Source: Acanthosepion esculentum (lineage: Eukaryota; Mollusca; Cephalopoda; Sepiida; Sepiidae). From it: a stretch of 64,000 bases of DNA. Numbering within the stretch: position 1 is the stretch's first letter; each line of letters starts with the position of its first letter. Location of the stretch: NCBI GenBank assembly GCA_964036315.1, contig OZ038496.1:17786533-17850532 (forward strand), read 5' to 3'. The translations under genes and the position numbers were made by a program. Positions 23,286 through 33,737 of the stretch are shown piece after piece. The notes under the pieces were generated by a model. That model was not told the origin of the DNA. It worked only from the letters and a program-made list of their open reading frames with translations, and searched no databases.

Positions 23286-24480
23286 AAACGCATTTGCTTC
23301 TCATCATTTATGATAAAAAAAATATCACACACCTCATTCATTTTAATAATTATCTACTACCTTGAGTGGTTTTTGAGCAATCTCTTAGATAAACCTAAGA
23401 ATGGAATTCATTTTAGTAGCTAAAGGCCTGCAAAATTAATTTGATAATTGCTACTCTATGGGAAAGTATCTAAATTATCCAGGCGTGCATTTTTAGAGTG
23501 TACACTGATGTAATAGACTGTATCTGTGACAAATTAGTTGACTGCAACCCTGCCTTCCTCATCCTAAGCATATGACGAGAGTGTTATTTTGAGTATCTGC
23601 TGAGGATTTTATGCTTCCGTTAACATTCACAAGAACATCTGATGAAGAAATTTTATGGCTTTCCCTTCTTATTTGCCTACTTCACAACAGTGATTATTCT
23701 GGCAAAACATTCTACACTAACTGTGCAATGTGTTACCTGTAGTACTTGATAGTATGTCTTCTGTATCCATTTGTTTGTTGATAACTTATAAAGAAGTTCC
23801 TGATGAGTTGAACTTGTTTAATAATGCACAAAGCTTTAACAGATTTTACAAGAATATATTTTGAGAACTCAAAGAGATTTTTAAAAATTTGAACATATTC
23901 TTTCTTGTGATTTTTGTTGATCTCACTCTTTAGATGATCTATCACTTTCTTTTTTCTCTTTTTCTTTTACTGGCAAACATGGCTCCCCACAACTTTCTTT
24001 CTTTTGTTGCCTTACATTTGAGCGTTACCATTTCTTTTTGACATTGTTTTGCCATCTGAGTTAAATAGCAACAGCAAGATTCAAATCCAGAATATCAGGT
24101 CAGAATTCCAAGGGTCATGAATCAGTCTTGTAAGTTCAATGTCAGAAAATGCTGGGGTCATAAATCAAAAGGGTAAAAATTCCACATCACAATTTGCAAA
24201 GCACAACTGCCTACTTCACCCATAAAGAGCCAATCAAGCCTGTGGTCCAAAGTAGCATTTTTTATTGGTGTAAGAAAGGTTGTGATTGGTTAAAACTGGT
24301 AGGGAAGTCAAACAATTGCCATATTTTTTGAGACCTACTAAAGTCAAGCCGATTTTGATTGTGATTTTCATTTTCCTTTGACAGATAGCTCAAATGCTTT
24401 TTTGAAGTAAAACATTTTTTCTTTTGTCTCTACACCATCCATTCAGACAAACTCGTTAGGTAGATTACTTACTATTTCCC
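23286..24480. other. No feature seen
   Basis: About 1.2 kb of unique-looking sequence. The 70-codon minus frame at 23733-23945 has a lysine-rich translation without a known signature. ATTGG/CCAAT-like pentamers near 24230-24300 are too few to call a promoter. Confidence 0.35.
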
Positions 24481-24489
24481 TTTGTGTCT

Positions 24490-25375
24490 CTTACCTTCAA
24501 TATATCCTGTAAGTGCTAAATTTTCCCAGATATTCCAGAAATTTCAACTCTTTCTTTCTGATTTTAAGTTTCTCTTACAATATCCTTCATGTCCAGTGTT
24601 TTCTCAACATTCATTGGAAGAACCATATCACTGTCTCTTCAAGGCTCTTTTTCATCTCTGATTACTTTCTCCATCATTCACTGCCATATTCGATATTACA
24701 TAGCAGTGCAGTAGACTTGATTTTGTTTCTAGGGACATGTTCTTATCTCTTAATTCTTTGCTCAGTTTCTGGAAGACATATTTTACTGTTTCTTGTGGAA
24801 TTTCCAGAATCTGTCTTACACATTTATAAGTCTACCATTCATCTATGCATTGAATATTCCTGTTAAATATGATCTGGTGCTTCTGCTAAGTATTTATAGA
24901 TTCTTGATAAAATACAAAGGATAAGGAATATTATTGGTCTTCACCTGGCATCTCAGCTTCAGTCACTTCTGCAACATAGTTTACTTGTGCCTTTTCTATA
25001 AATATTTTCATGGTAACTGTTCTGATAAGCGTTCCTTTTCGGTACCTCTACTTTAAGCATACGATGTGATTGGTGGCAAAGTCTCTTCATTTTACTGTTG
25101 AAATGTCTAGATAAAGCCATATATTCTATGCTAATGGTTTCTTTTCTCACATTTCTTGTGAGTAGAACTCTCTTTTGGCTTCTTGCTTTCCAGTCAAATT
25201 TTATCTTCAAAAATTTAAATGTAATATCAATCATTATTTTTTGTCTTTTTAATATCTGTTCTTTTATTGTCCTCTCTCCTTTGCTTTTTGTCATATTTTC
25301 ACACTTTCATATTCACTCACCTACTGCATCTTAGTGGCTTTATTGCCTTGCTTGGATTGAAATAATTTGATGCTT
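24490..25375 (+). pseudogene. Non-LTR retrotransposon ORF2 C-terminus and 3' end, decayed
   Basis: The longest plus-strand copy of the family. After a decayed upstream part, the frame near 24820-24866 gives IYKSTIHLCIEYSC, the usual phrase near the end of the reverse-transcriptase domain. A phrase corresponding to a Trp-Ser-Gly/Ala motif follows (about 24870), and then the post-RT region (a FYKYF-like segment near 25000 and a TLFWLLAFQSNF segment near 25160-25200 where the family has LWNSL). The 3' UTR ends ...TGGCTTTATTGCCTTGCTTG then GATTGAAAT at about 25370. Stops and frameshifts throughout. The clade is CR1/L2/Jockey-like by motif order; I cannot place it more precisely. Confidence 0.6.
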
Positions 25376-25509
25376 GGATGAGTTATTACAAATTTGGTAC
25401 TGGAGAAAAGGACTCTAAACATAGAATCTGCTGACCAATGGGTAGTTTTGCTCAACACTGCAAAATACCAAAAATATTAAAGTAAGAACTCAAGTTATGT
25501 ATTTAAATG

Positions 25510-26365
25510 CAGGGTGCGATGGGTAAATTGTCACCATTTTATATTTTTTATTTCACACATTCAAGTTGTTCATTTTTTATTTTGTCAACTGCACAGTAGA
25601 GTACGGTCACTTGGGCACCGTCTGTGAGAAAAAGAGTACTATGATGCAATTTGCTCCACCAGAAATTTGGAAACAGGATGCTGTACTGCACCAAAAGCTC
25701 CAGTACAACATTTCAGAATAATTGGGTGTCAATCTGAGGACAGTGCAGAGGATTCGGAAAAATTTGGGTGAGTCTAATTGTGATTACGAATGTGTTTGGA
25801 GTGATCACTAGGGATTGTGACGTTATGCCTCTATACATCTTCTCACAGGGCCACAGACTCATCATGGAGACCTACATCAAGTCTCTTGAGGAGGTAGTGC
25901 TGCCCTGTGTCAAGAGGGTGGCTGCTGGAAGAACCGATTTCTGGTAACAGGACTCTGCACCATGCTACACAAGCAGGAGAACATAGTCATGGCTGTCAGA
26001 CAATTTCTGCAACCACATCACCCCCTTACATCTGCTCAGACTGCAATGCTCTTGATTATTATGTATGGGGCACAGTTGAATGCGACACCAATAAAACTCC
26101 TTGTAACACTGAAGATGAACTGAAGGCAAGGATTATGGCAGCATTCACCAATTTAAGTAAGGAGACCATCCAGAAGAGATACAGGAGATTCTGAAGTTGT
26201 CCATAGGCCATGGTTGAAGCCAATGGCAATTTTGTTGAATAAATTTACTTTTTATTATATCAAGATAGTTCTGTGTAATTTTGGTAAATATATCTGTTTA
26301 AATGAGATGTCATTGTTATTTTCATTTTTGTGTAATTGAGATAACAATGTATGCATCTCACCCTG
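25510..26365 (+). pseudogene. Decayed Tc1/mariner element with recognisable ends
   Basis: Ends: CAGGGTGCGATGGGTAAATT at 25510 and, in reverse complement, CAGGGTGAGATGCATACATT at 26365, with TA immediately outside the right end. Inside are an N-terminal helix-turn-helix remnant (LGVNLRTVQRIRKNLG, about 25720-25770) and a catalytic-region remnant: QDSAPC (about 25951) followed by a CNALDYYVWGTVE segment (26041-26075) and a C-terminal tail reading DELKARIMAAFTNLSKE. QDSAPC and the Asp of LDYYVWG-type motifs are landmarks of this superfamily. Frames change at least twice and the central third is deleted, so it is inactive. At 856 bp it is shorter than an intact element (usually about 1.3 kb). Confidence 0.75.
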
Positions 26366-26530
26366 TAGACACACCTGATCTAGACTCTCATGTGGATGTC
26401 ATTCATGGCATCCAACTAGTTTAGATATGTCTTAACTATCAGCTATACACAACCATTTTCTCAGATCAATGATACATTGATGGCTTCCAGTGAATAAATC
26501 CTTTTGGTGTTAAAGAAGACAATCCTCATG
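26366..26530. other. Short unique flank
   Basis: No supported feature between the mariner element and the duplicated LINE fragment. Confidence 0.35.
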
Positions 26531-27250
26531 ATCAGATCTTATTGACTGGTTCTACAGAATCAAGAACAAAGAACTAAACCAAATAACCAAAAACACATCA
26601 CTTGAAGACTTTCATCAGCAGCAACAACTAAAATGGATAGCATATGAAACTCAAAGAGAAAATAACGGTATAATCAGTATATTGACTTTCCATGAAAGGT
26701 TCAGAAGGAAACTTCAATCAATACTAACAAAACAATAACAGTGGGTTTAAGAAATCTATTTTCCTGAAAAATTATTTTAAGACAAAGATTTTATAAATTT
26801 CAACCAAAATCAGTATTGACTACTTGATCAATGACTGTCAATTGTTTGTTTAAATGGCTAATATTACCATTACCAAACAGTTATTACCTTTACAACAGGA
26901 TCTCAGCGACTGGCACTACAGAATCAAAAAGAACTTTATCCAATAATAAAAAACTGCATCACTTGAGGACTTTCAACATCAGTAACAACTAAAATGAATA
27001 GCACATGAAACTCAAAAAAGAAAATAATGATATAATCAAGATATTCTTCACTTCTTTGAAGAAAAGTTAAAAAGGAAGGTCACATCAATATTTGAATGAT
27101 CGATAATAGTTAGTAGTTTTAGAAAACCTATTTTCCTTTTAAAAGAAAGGTTTTATAAATTTTAACCGACAAAAATGCAAATTGTCTGATCAATGAATGT
27201 TGAATGTTTCCTGATTGGAAACTGTTAATCTAACCATTACAATTCTCATG
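26531..27250 (+). pseudogene. Two diverged tandem copies of a LINE C-terminal fragment
   Basis: The stretch 26531-26890 is repeated, much diverged, at 26891-27250. Both start with GACTGG...CTACAGAATCAA, contain ACATGAAACTCAAA-like and CTATTTTCCT blocks, and end around a TGATCAATGA block. The first copy translates in places to FYRIKNKELNQITKN and FHQQQQLKWIAYETQRENN, which resembles the QLKWI-type C-terminal region of endonuclease/reverse-transcriptase LINEs. There is no intact frame. Tandem duplication of a dead fragment is the simplest reading. Confidence 0.5.
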
Positions 27251-28155
27251 TGACTTTTCTGACAGTACATATAACGTTGGAACAGAAGAATAAAGATTGT
27301 ATGAACTTGTGAAAAACAGGATTCTTATTTTTATTGATTAAAAAAAAATAGTCACAAGTGGCAAATTGTTATTAATAAATAAAATTGCTTCATTTCACAA
27401 ATATCATAATTCATTTGTTTTTGGTTTTTGTTTAATTTAAATATTTTTTGAGGTGTCCCATTTAATATTTCAGTGATAAGTTATATGAGCTTTGTTACTG
27501 AATATCAAAAGAAAATGGTTGGAGTCTCTGGCCTTTGATGAATTAGGAGTAAGGAGATGGGATGGATGGCAGGTCTCTAGGGTAAGGTTTGTCTTTATTG
27601 AAAGGAACATCATTAATTCATAACATCTGAACCTAAACCAATTTCCCTCATCCCAACTTTTTCTCGATCCCCAGTGCATCTTCCAATAGTGATCATCAAT
27701 TAATTAATGTAGTTGTACATCCCTACAGGATTATTAAGGTTAAGCAATGCTATGTTTGGTTTGTAATGTAGGAAGTTTTTTTTTCCTTTTTGAGGCCATG
27801 TCTCTTTAGGAAGAAAGGCAATTGTCAGATGACACTACCTTGTCTTGTAAGGGACTTCTCTTAATGTTCTCTTGGTGGCATGGTAATAAGCTGTGTAAGA
27901 GCAAAGGACACCCCCCTTTTCGTTTTCTTTCTTTATCTCATAGTAGCAAAGATGTGACTCAACTCCACTCAGGTGAGACCTCTTCCAACCCCCTGACTTC
28001 CTTTGTATCAACTGAATCACGACTCAAATAGTCCATCACACACACACACTCACAAGATCACACATGCTACGGATAATAACTTTAATATGTATTTCTCTTC
28101 TTTTGTGAGTTATGTTGTTTATGAAGTAGATGGATTTTTATTTATTAATCCAATA
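27251..28155. other. No gene seen; short (CA)n at 28033-28050
   Basis: Unique-looking sequence. Overlapping short frames on both strands (27.47-28.03 kb) show no recognisable protein. A CACACA run lies at 28036-28048. Confidence 0.35.
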
Positions 28156-28160
28156 GATTT

Positions 28161-28356
28161 TATCACCGTAAACATTAATTTTAGTGGAGATTCGTATTTG
28201 AGTAGATGCTCCGCTTATTTATTAAACAGTATATTTATTTACTTTTGTTGACCAAACTGAATATTCAAGAAATCTTATTAAAGAAAAATATGTAGTACTG
28301 TTTAATAAATGGAGTGTCTACTCAAATACGGGTATTCACTAAAAATAACATTTAAG

Positions 28357-28414
<58 letters not shown>

Positions 28415-28550
28415 CTTAGGTAAATGAGATAACTAGATAACTCTGTATACTTCTTTAAAATAAACAATAAGCTATGAGATATAGCTTATTGTTTATTTTA
28501 AAAAAGTATACAGAGTTATCTAGTTATCTCATTTACCTAAGCCTATACAT

Positions 28551-28625
<75 letters not shown>

Positions 28626-28643
28626 CTTAAATGTTATTTTAGT
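28161..28643. mobile_element. Nested palindromes: three terminal repeats plus a 65-bp hairpin
   Basis: A terminal-repeat-like segment (TATCACCTTAAATGTTATTT extended by TTAGTGAATACCCGTATTTG and TCCATTTATTAAACAGTA) occurs inverted at 28295-28361, as a diverged plus copy at 28161-28231, and as a truncated plus copy at 28620-28643. Between the last two, inside (TA)n flanks (28361-28410 and 28556-28620), lies a nearly perfect hairpin: arms 28411-28475 and 28481-28545, 65 bp each, with one mismatch and a 5-base loop GAGAT. The arrangement suggests nested foldback or MITE elements inserted in one another's AT-rich ends. No coding capacity. Confidence 0.8.
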
Positions 28644-28654
28644 TAGTTAAGTGC

Positions 28655-28715
28655 CCGAAAGAGTTGGCCAACCAACAAAACTCAAGTCACACACTAAACG
28701 AAGGTATATGTTTAT

Positions 28716-28777
<62 letters not shown>

Positions 28778-29061
28778 AAACCTAATGAGCCAGACAAACC
28801 TACCAAGGTTTCACTTAGGCAGATCATCAGGGTCGTTAGTTTTGACTAGGTTCACTCTATGTTTGTATTGAGCTCTTTAGTTAGTTGTTTACTCGTATCG
28901 GGGTTTTTTCTTTGGGCTTTGAACCTGTATCTGTGCGATTATTTTCGACAGACTTTCATGTTCCTGGCTCTTTCTTTTTTAAAACCCTTTTTTTCCCTTC
29001 GTGATTGATTTGGCTATTGTTAAATCAAGAATTCGAAGGTTTTTTGACACGAGTATAGTTA

Positions 29062-29065
<4 letters not shown>
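28655..29065. repeat. Dispersed AT-run-containing repeat
   Basis: Starts GAGTTGGCCAACCAACAAAA, contains a TA run (28722-28774), then TCAAACCTAATGAGCCAGAC, GGTTTCACTTAGGCAGATCA and a long unique-like tail ending at the next TA run (29066-29102). It looks like a dispersed repeat of this genome type by general appearance, but only one copy is in the window, so this is a weak call. Confidence 0.35.
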
Positions 29066-29108
<43 letters not shown>

Positions 29109-29115
29109 GTATATA
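29066..29115. repeat. (TA)n microsatellite
   Basis: TA run followed by ATGTATATG. Confidence 0.9.
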
Positions 29116-29262
29116 TTATAAAGCCAATATTCATTGACATAAACTGTGAACATGAACACAATGTGCTGACAGTGTTTTAAAAATATAAAAAATACATTCA
29201 CGCCACTCTAGAAATATATAAAAAAAAACTTCATATTCAGTTAAAAATAAAAAAATAAATCT

Positions 29263-29865
29263 TTGGTAATGGCTAACAGAATAGCTGAAAGTGCTCGGTT
29301 ATATAGAACTCGTGTACAGTTTTTATACACTATATGTCCAGGAAAGAAAACACTTATACAAATAAAATCAAAATTAAGCAAAAACTTAGTCACAGTACCT
29401 TGTCAGTCATCTTTAATGAAACTATTTCTAATTATTTCAAATACTGCTGAATCTTTCTGTAACCTTGTCAATGCTGAAATTCTCCAAGGCTGCTATGTGG
29501 ATATACAGAAGGATGCTGAGAATCCAAGAAGTTTTAAGGAATATAGAAACAAAATGAGGAAAGAAGGCCAGAAGAATCTGACATTCACAAGACATTGAAA
29601 ACTGGAGGGCCAGAGGAAAGCAGTGAGCAACCTATCTAATGAGTTTCTGTAAATGGATAGTAAAGCAGGGATTGGGAGAGATAACAAAAACACAAACCTT
29701 ACTAAAAGCTGGAAAATATAGGAAGTTGTGGAGAGCCGTGATCACTCATGACCTGAAGAATATTAGAATCTTTAACCATTTAAATTTACTTGTGTCTGAT
29801 CAGATAAAAACAGCAATGACTAATGTTCTCTCTTCTAGTTTAAATTCTAAACTTACTACAGCTCT
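29263..29865 (+). pseudogene. Decayed LINE fragment
   Basis: The first part (29263-29598) is an open frame without a signature that I recognise. The second (29639-29770) reads MSFCKWIVKQGLGEITKTQT followed by LLKAGKYRKLWRAVITHDLK. The latter resembles the C-terminal end of endonuclease/reverse-transcriptase ORFs, where a run of basic residues and LW precedes the terminus. No start context or splice sites argue for a host gene. Decayed LINE is the better explanation, at modest confidence. Confidence 0.4.
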
Positions 29866-30055
29866 GTTAGTGGGTGTTTGGTTTGTGTAACGGGAGCTTT
29901 TTGGGAAGGAGAAATGAGCTGAGTTTGAATTTGATACATTCATTTACGTGCAAATTTCCTTGGGAAAAATGTGAATCCATCTTCTCCCCCCAGCTAGGGG
30001 TTAAATAGTTGGATTTGTATTTTGAAAAATTATTGTTATTTTAAAAAATATTGTC
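29866..30055 (+). mobile_element. tRNA-derived SINE
   Basis: A tRNA-like head (A-box-like TTTGTGTAACGGGAGC at about 29882; B-box-like GAGTTTGAATTTG at about 29920) is followed by the core block TTACGTGCAAATTTCCTTGG and the pyrimidine block CTTCTCCCCCCAGCTAGGGG, then an AT-rich tail. The core and pyrimidine block are shared with the 5S-chimeric copy at 9351-9620, but here there is no 5S segment, so the 5S part is not obligatory in the family. Confidence 0.6.
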
Positions 30056-30442
30056 AATATTCACTCACAAAAAAAGACTCATTCTTACAATCCAAAATAT
30101 GCTTTGACTTTACATAACACATAAAAGCCATAAAGAAACGAACTCACTCAAACGTATCTGTTAACATTACAGCATGTCTCCACAGTGTCCATGTACTTTG
30201 TTGCTAATATAATATAGAAGAATATATATTGAGTTGTCAGATAAATTCATTCATTTCTTCCAAAGTTATTTGAATTAAAATGCAAAATATTTTTACTGTA
30301 GAATTTTATACTTTTCTGCAGCTCTCTTGTTCTCCAACTTTTGTTTATCATTTTAAATTATTGACCAATTTGTTAAAAGTCTTGATGAATAATAGGATTG
30401 AAATAATTGGTAAAAAAGGTAAAAATTTATCTGACAGCCCAA

Positions 30443-30595
30443 CGAGGGTCAGGCCCGTTGCCATACTGTTTTTCAGTCAGGGGCGGCAGCCTTTAAGTCA
30501 GCGGAGTCATGAGTAAGAATTTTCACACTAAAATTAGTTCATCTAATTTTCACTTGTGGTGGGGCAAATTATTTCCTTGGCAACGGGCCTGGCAA
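30443..30595. repeat. Small foldback with 14-bp perfect arms
   Basis: CAGGCCCGTTGCCA (30450-30463) is the exact reverse complement of TGGCAACGGGCCTG (30579-30592), with a 115-bp loop. It lies immediately before the mariner fragment and is likely a small MITE or foldback remnant. Confidence 0.6.
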
Positions 30596-30596
30596 T

Positions 30597-30885
30597 AGTT
30601 GCTCTGAAAGTAATGCCTCCTATTTTATCATATTGGCCAATGATGTCAGAAAGTGGACTTTGAAGGTGTGACAGTAGAGATTGAATATTCCCACCAGCAA
30701 CGTGTTGTTTTTTTTTTTTGCCTCATGGCAGATGGCCATCTGTCAGAATGCTGTCTAAAAAGAAAGTACATACAAAGCAGAAGTACTTCATTGTATTCCT
30801 CCATGTACAATAAATTTGTACCCATTGACATTCGTTGGTCCATGATGAATTTTTATGGAAACAAAACTGCGGATGTGACTATAGT
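30597..30885 (+). pseudogene. Mariner-like 5' fragment, truncated by a retrotransposon insertion
   Basis: Begins GTTGCTCTGAAAGTAATGCC, TCCTATTTTATCATATTGGC, as at the 5' ends of a known mariner-like family, then the transposase N-terminal frame from 30727 (MADGHLSECCLKRKYIQ), with a PIDIRWSMMNFYG segment at about 30819-30860 in the helix-turn-helix region. It stops where the poly(T) of the adjacent minus-strand retrotransposon begins (30886-30908). This suggests the retrotransposon inserted into it. Same family as 1083-1380. Confidence 0.65.
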
Positions 30886-31420
30886 TTTTTTTATTTTTTT
30901 TTTTTTTAATCGTATCATCCCAAGCAAGGCCGGAGGCCACTATCACGCAAGGGGTTAAAGAAGGGTTGGAGGAAGAGCAGATAGGAGTGGTAAAGGAGAG
31001 GATGTGGTGAAAGAGAAAGACAGTGGGTCAATCAAGGCAAGGGGGTTACAGAAGATTTGGAGCAAGAGCAGATAGGAATGAAAAATGAAAGGATGTGGAG
31101 AAGGGAAGTGGATAGATCAAGGCAACTGGAGATGTCGATTGACGCTACACTTAAACCGTTGGAGATTGTATTTGTCATGGAAACAGTAATAGGGAAGGGA
31201 GTTCCATAGGCGAGATGTGCGAGACATGATGCTATTAGAGTAGAAGAGATGTCTACATCTAACAGTTTCCACGGTGTAGGGTGGGAGCGGGATGCCAGCC
31301 TCGTGGGGTGTTTAAATTCACGAGGCCTAGGGACACGCGAAAGCAGCTCCTCGGAGCAATTACTGTGGAAGTACTTGTAAAAAAGGCAGAGCAAGGCAAC
31401 ATTGCGTCTGTGAGAGAAGT
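30886..31420 (-). pseudogene. Non-LTR retrotransposon 3' fragment with a two-unit tail
   Basis: Read on the minus strand: post-RT coding remnant (FYKYFHSNCSEELLSRVPR, then EFKHPTRLASRSHP, then a LAYGTPFPITVS segment where relatives have LWNSL-P), 3' UTR, terminal GGGATGATACGATT and an A-rich tail (30886-30908). The 3' UTR contains two tandem copies of the roughly 80-90 bp purine-rich unit homologous to the 93-bp satellite monomer: one starts at CAAGGGGTTAAAGAAGG (30946), the other at CAAGGGGGTTACAGAAG (31037). Stops and frameshifts make it a pseudogene. Confidence 0.7.
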
Positions 31421-31670
31421 TTGGTTTGGTTTGTTTTGTTTTACGGCATATCAACAACAATGGGTTAAATCATGTCGACAAAATTTCCCTTTTTTTTTTC
31501 AAAAATGTATAGCTGGTAATATTTTCTTTTTTAAAAAAGTATAGTTTGGTTTGTTTTTTTTGTAGCATATTAACCTCAATGGGTTATTTAATGCTGACAA
31601 GATTTTTATTTCTGGTAATATTTTCTTTTTCACAAATATTTATTGCTGATACTAATTTTTTTTAAAAGTA
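31421..31670. repeat. Diverged tandem duplication of about 125 bp
   Basis: TTTGGTTTGTTTTGTTTTAC with AACAATGGGTTAAATCATGT (31421-31475) is repeated as TTTGGTTTGTTTTTTTTGTA with CTCAATGGGTTATTTAATGC (31546-31597). Both are followed by TAGCTGGTAATATTTTCTTT-like or TTTCTGGTAATATTTTCTTT blocks. Confidence 0.6.
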
Positions 31671-32075
31671 TTTCTGGTATTAAAATCTATTTTTACACTT
31701 TCATAGTGTTTTGAGTCAGGTTGTGGGGTCAATTTCAACAAGGACTGTTGGCAAGATAACTGGATGCCTTTCTCCCAAGCTAAGTCTGCATATGCAGATT
31801 ATCTGCAACCACTTTTTGTCTCATATTTCTGCTTTCTTATCTGGATTAAATATATTTAAATAGTACAGGTTGTTGTGTTTCGTTCTCTTCTAATGCTGTT
31901 GCAGAGTTCAGGTGAGCACACAAGAACTCAGTAGTAATCGTTCGTAAGCTTCAGGTTGTATCCTGGAATAATATCAGGAATATAATCACAGCAATTGTGA
32001 TCACATGAAAAATATTGTTTTGTCTCTTTTGCAAACTTGCACTATCCAACATTATTATTTTCTGTGTAATTACAC
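31671..32075. other. No feature seen
   Basis: Unique-looking, AT-leaning sequence without a supported element. Confidence 0.35.
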
Positions 32076-32290
32076 AAACATAAGTCAATAGACACCATTA
32101 TTTGACTCGCATCAAACATTTAATAGACTCATTAATACTTATTCAAGTTAAATATGAAAGACAGATGCAGGCACCATTATTTGACTGTGATAGACTCATT
32201 GACAATTATTTCATTTAATATAAAAATGAAAGATAAATCAGAGTAATAAGTAGACAGCATTATTTTACTCAGGTTTATCAGGGAGACATC
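32076..32290. repeat. Three degenerate tandem units of about 80 bp
   Basis: CACCATTATTTGACTC (32091), CACCATTATTTGACTG (32170) and CAGCATTATTTTACTC (32253) recur at about 80-bp spacing, with AATATGAAAGACAGAT or AAAATGAAAGATAAAT between them. Confidence 0.5.
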
Positions 32291-32725
32291 ATGTGATCTA
32301 AAAGCCTGTATCTATGAACACAAAAAATATTTACATTTAGACAACCATTCAAATTCTTGTAATACACAAGAATAAAACTGGTGATAACTTTGATTTTACT
32401 AATGCCACCGTAATTAAAAAAGAACACAATTCTTTAAGGAGAAAGTATGTCGAGAACCTAATAATAATAATATTACCAACTGCAAACACATTACATTACC
32501 AACCTTTATTGAACCTGTTCTTAAAGAATCTAACGTATATTTATCTAAAACAAATGGTATGTACGTAAAACATTTCCAAATCAACATGTGAAAAACCAAC
32601 AAACATAATGTCTACTAGATATACACACAGCTAGAAATATACATTATCATATGATGCCCACATAGACAAACTACAATTTTTATACACTTACACATATATC
32701 TATATTTCTGAGATGAGGTATTATG
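32291..32725. other. No feature seen
   Basis: AT-rich unique-looking sequence with an AATAATAATAATATT stretch at 32460. Short frames lack signatures. Confidence 0.35.
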
Positions 32726-32869
32726 TACACTATTTACATTATTCGGACTATTGTCCTCAGTTCGGCATTCCAACCACCTGAAGAAGGCCGGAGCATATAA
32801 CGTCCGAAACGTTGTAATAAACATGGCGACACAGATGAGGACAATAGTCCGAATAATGTAAATAGTGTA
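32726..32869. mobile_element. Perfect 34-bp palindrome enclosing a CTGAAGA...CGAAAC module
   Basis: The left arm 32726-32759 (starting TACACTATTTACATTATTCG) and right arm 32836-32869 are exact reverse complements. The 76-bp loop holds CCAACCACCTGAAGAAGGCC and ACGTCCGAAACGTTGT, the same module and flanking text as in both arms of the structure at 10689-11206. It is therefore a compact relative of that element. A TA run follows (32874-32904). Confidence 0.75.
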
Positions 32870-32871
32870 CT

Positions 32872-32906
<35 letters not shown>

Positions 32907-33079
32907 ATATTTATAGTTTTTCAGATAGGCTTGGAATTCATTAAATTCTTGAAACTTCAGATGGATGCAGTGTCACTCCTTGTTTTTTGAACATCACAAA
33001 TTATACTAATTTTAGTTTAAAAGAGTCAAATGCATGTGAAACATGATTGACCAATGAAAATCAAAGAAGACAAAAGTAA

Positions 33080-33240
33080 AAATATGATAAATACTTCCTT
33101 TTTTTCTCCATATCTCATTCTCTGATGAAGCCTTAATAAAAGTGAAACATGTTAGAATGATAACCTTTTCCTGTTTGTTCTTTATGTTACCATTCTGTTG
33201 GACACCGATCCATATTTGATCTATATTTGATCCCAACTCA
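33080..33240 (+). repeat. Second CTGATGAAG...GAAAC element tail
   Basis: CTCTGATGAAGCCTTAATAA and AAAGTGAAACATGTTAG (33120-33155) resemble the tail at 6020-6070 in order and spacing. The stem between the two boxes is weak here. Confidence 0.4.
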
Positions 33241-33243
33241 TCA

Positions 33244-33246
<3 letters not shown>

Positions 33247-33303
<57 letters not shown>
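33247..33303. repeat. (TA)n microsatellite
   Basis: Unbroken TA run of about 55 bases. The Ile-Tyr frame across it is an artefact. Confidence 0.95.
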
Positions 33304-33305
<2 letters not shown>

Positions 33306-33735
33306 GATAATGATTATACTTATTTTAATAATATTAAAACAAAATCCTTTGGGTATCAGTCCTCTCCATGTATGTATTTGCTTACAGTATAACAAGTTTT
33401 ATCCAGACAAAAAAAAAATGGCTGCATATTTGGCTGATTAGATGCTTTTGTCAAAAGGAATAAATGATTTCAAAAGATCAATTATCTCATAAAATTGGAT
33501 GTTAATGGTCTTTAGTTATCAGCAAAAAGACTTTATGAAAAAGTCTACACTGTTTATCAGCTTATGACTTAATAATGCCTTCGTTTTTTCTTTATATGTT
33601 GAATACAGAATATAGAATTGAAATATCAACATCAAATGCTTTCATTTCTAAACTTTATACTTTTTTATTATTTATTATCAGTATTGAGAATAATCACAAA
33701 ATAATATTATTATTATTATAAATGATGACAAACAA
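33304..33735. other. No feature seen
   Basis: AT-rich sequence with a TTATTATTATTATAA stretch near 33706-33720. No supported feature. Confidence 0.35.
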
Positions 33736-33737
33736 AT

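Noticed and set aside
24225..24310. CCAAT-box promoter
   Set aside because: A few ATTGG/CCAAT pentamers are expected by chance, and no TATA, initiator or downstream gene is present.
25098..25334. Small membrane-protein-like frame on the plus strand
   Set aside because: It lies in the decayed C-terminal and 3' UTR region of a non-LTR retrotransposon copy. The hydrophobic look comes from T-rich sequence.
27470..28031. Overlapping short frames on both strands
   Set aside because: No recognisable domain, no codon bias difference from flanks and no splice signals.
29263..29598. A novel 111-codon gene
   Set aside because: No ATG context of note, no splice sites, and it is immediately followed by LINE-like C-terminal text, so a decayed LINE is more likely.
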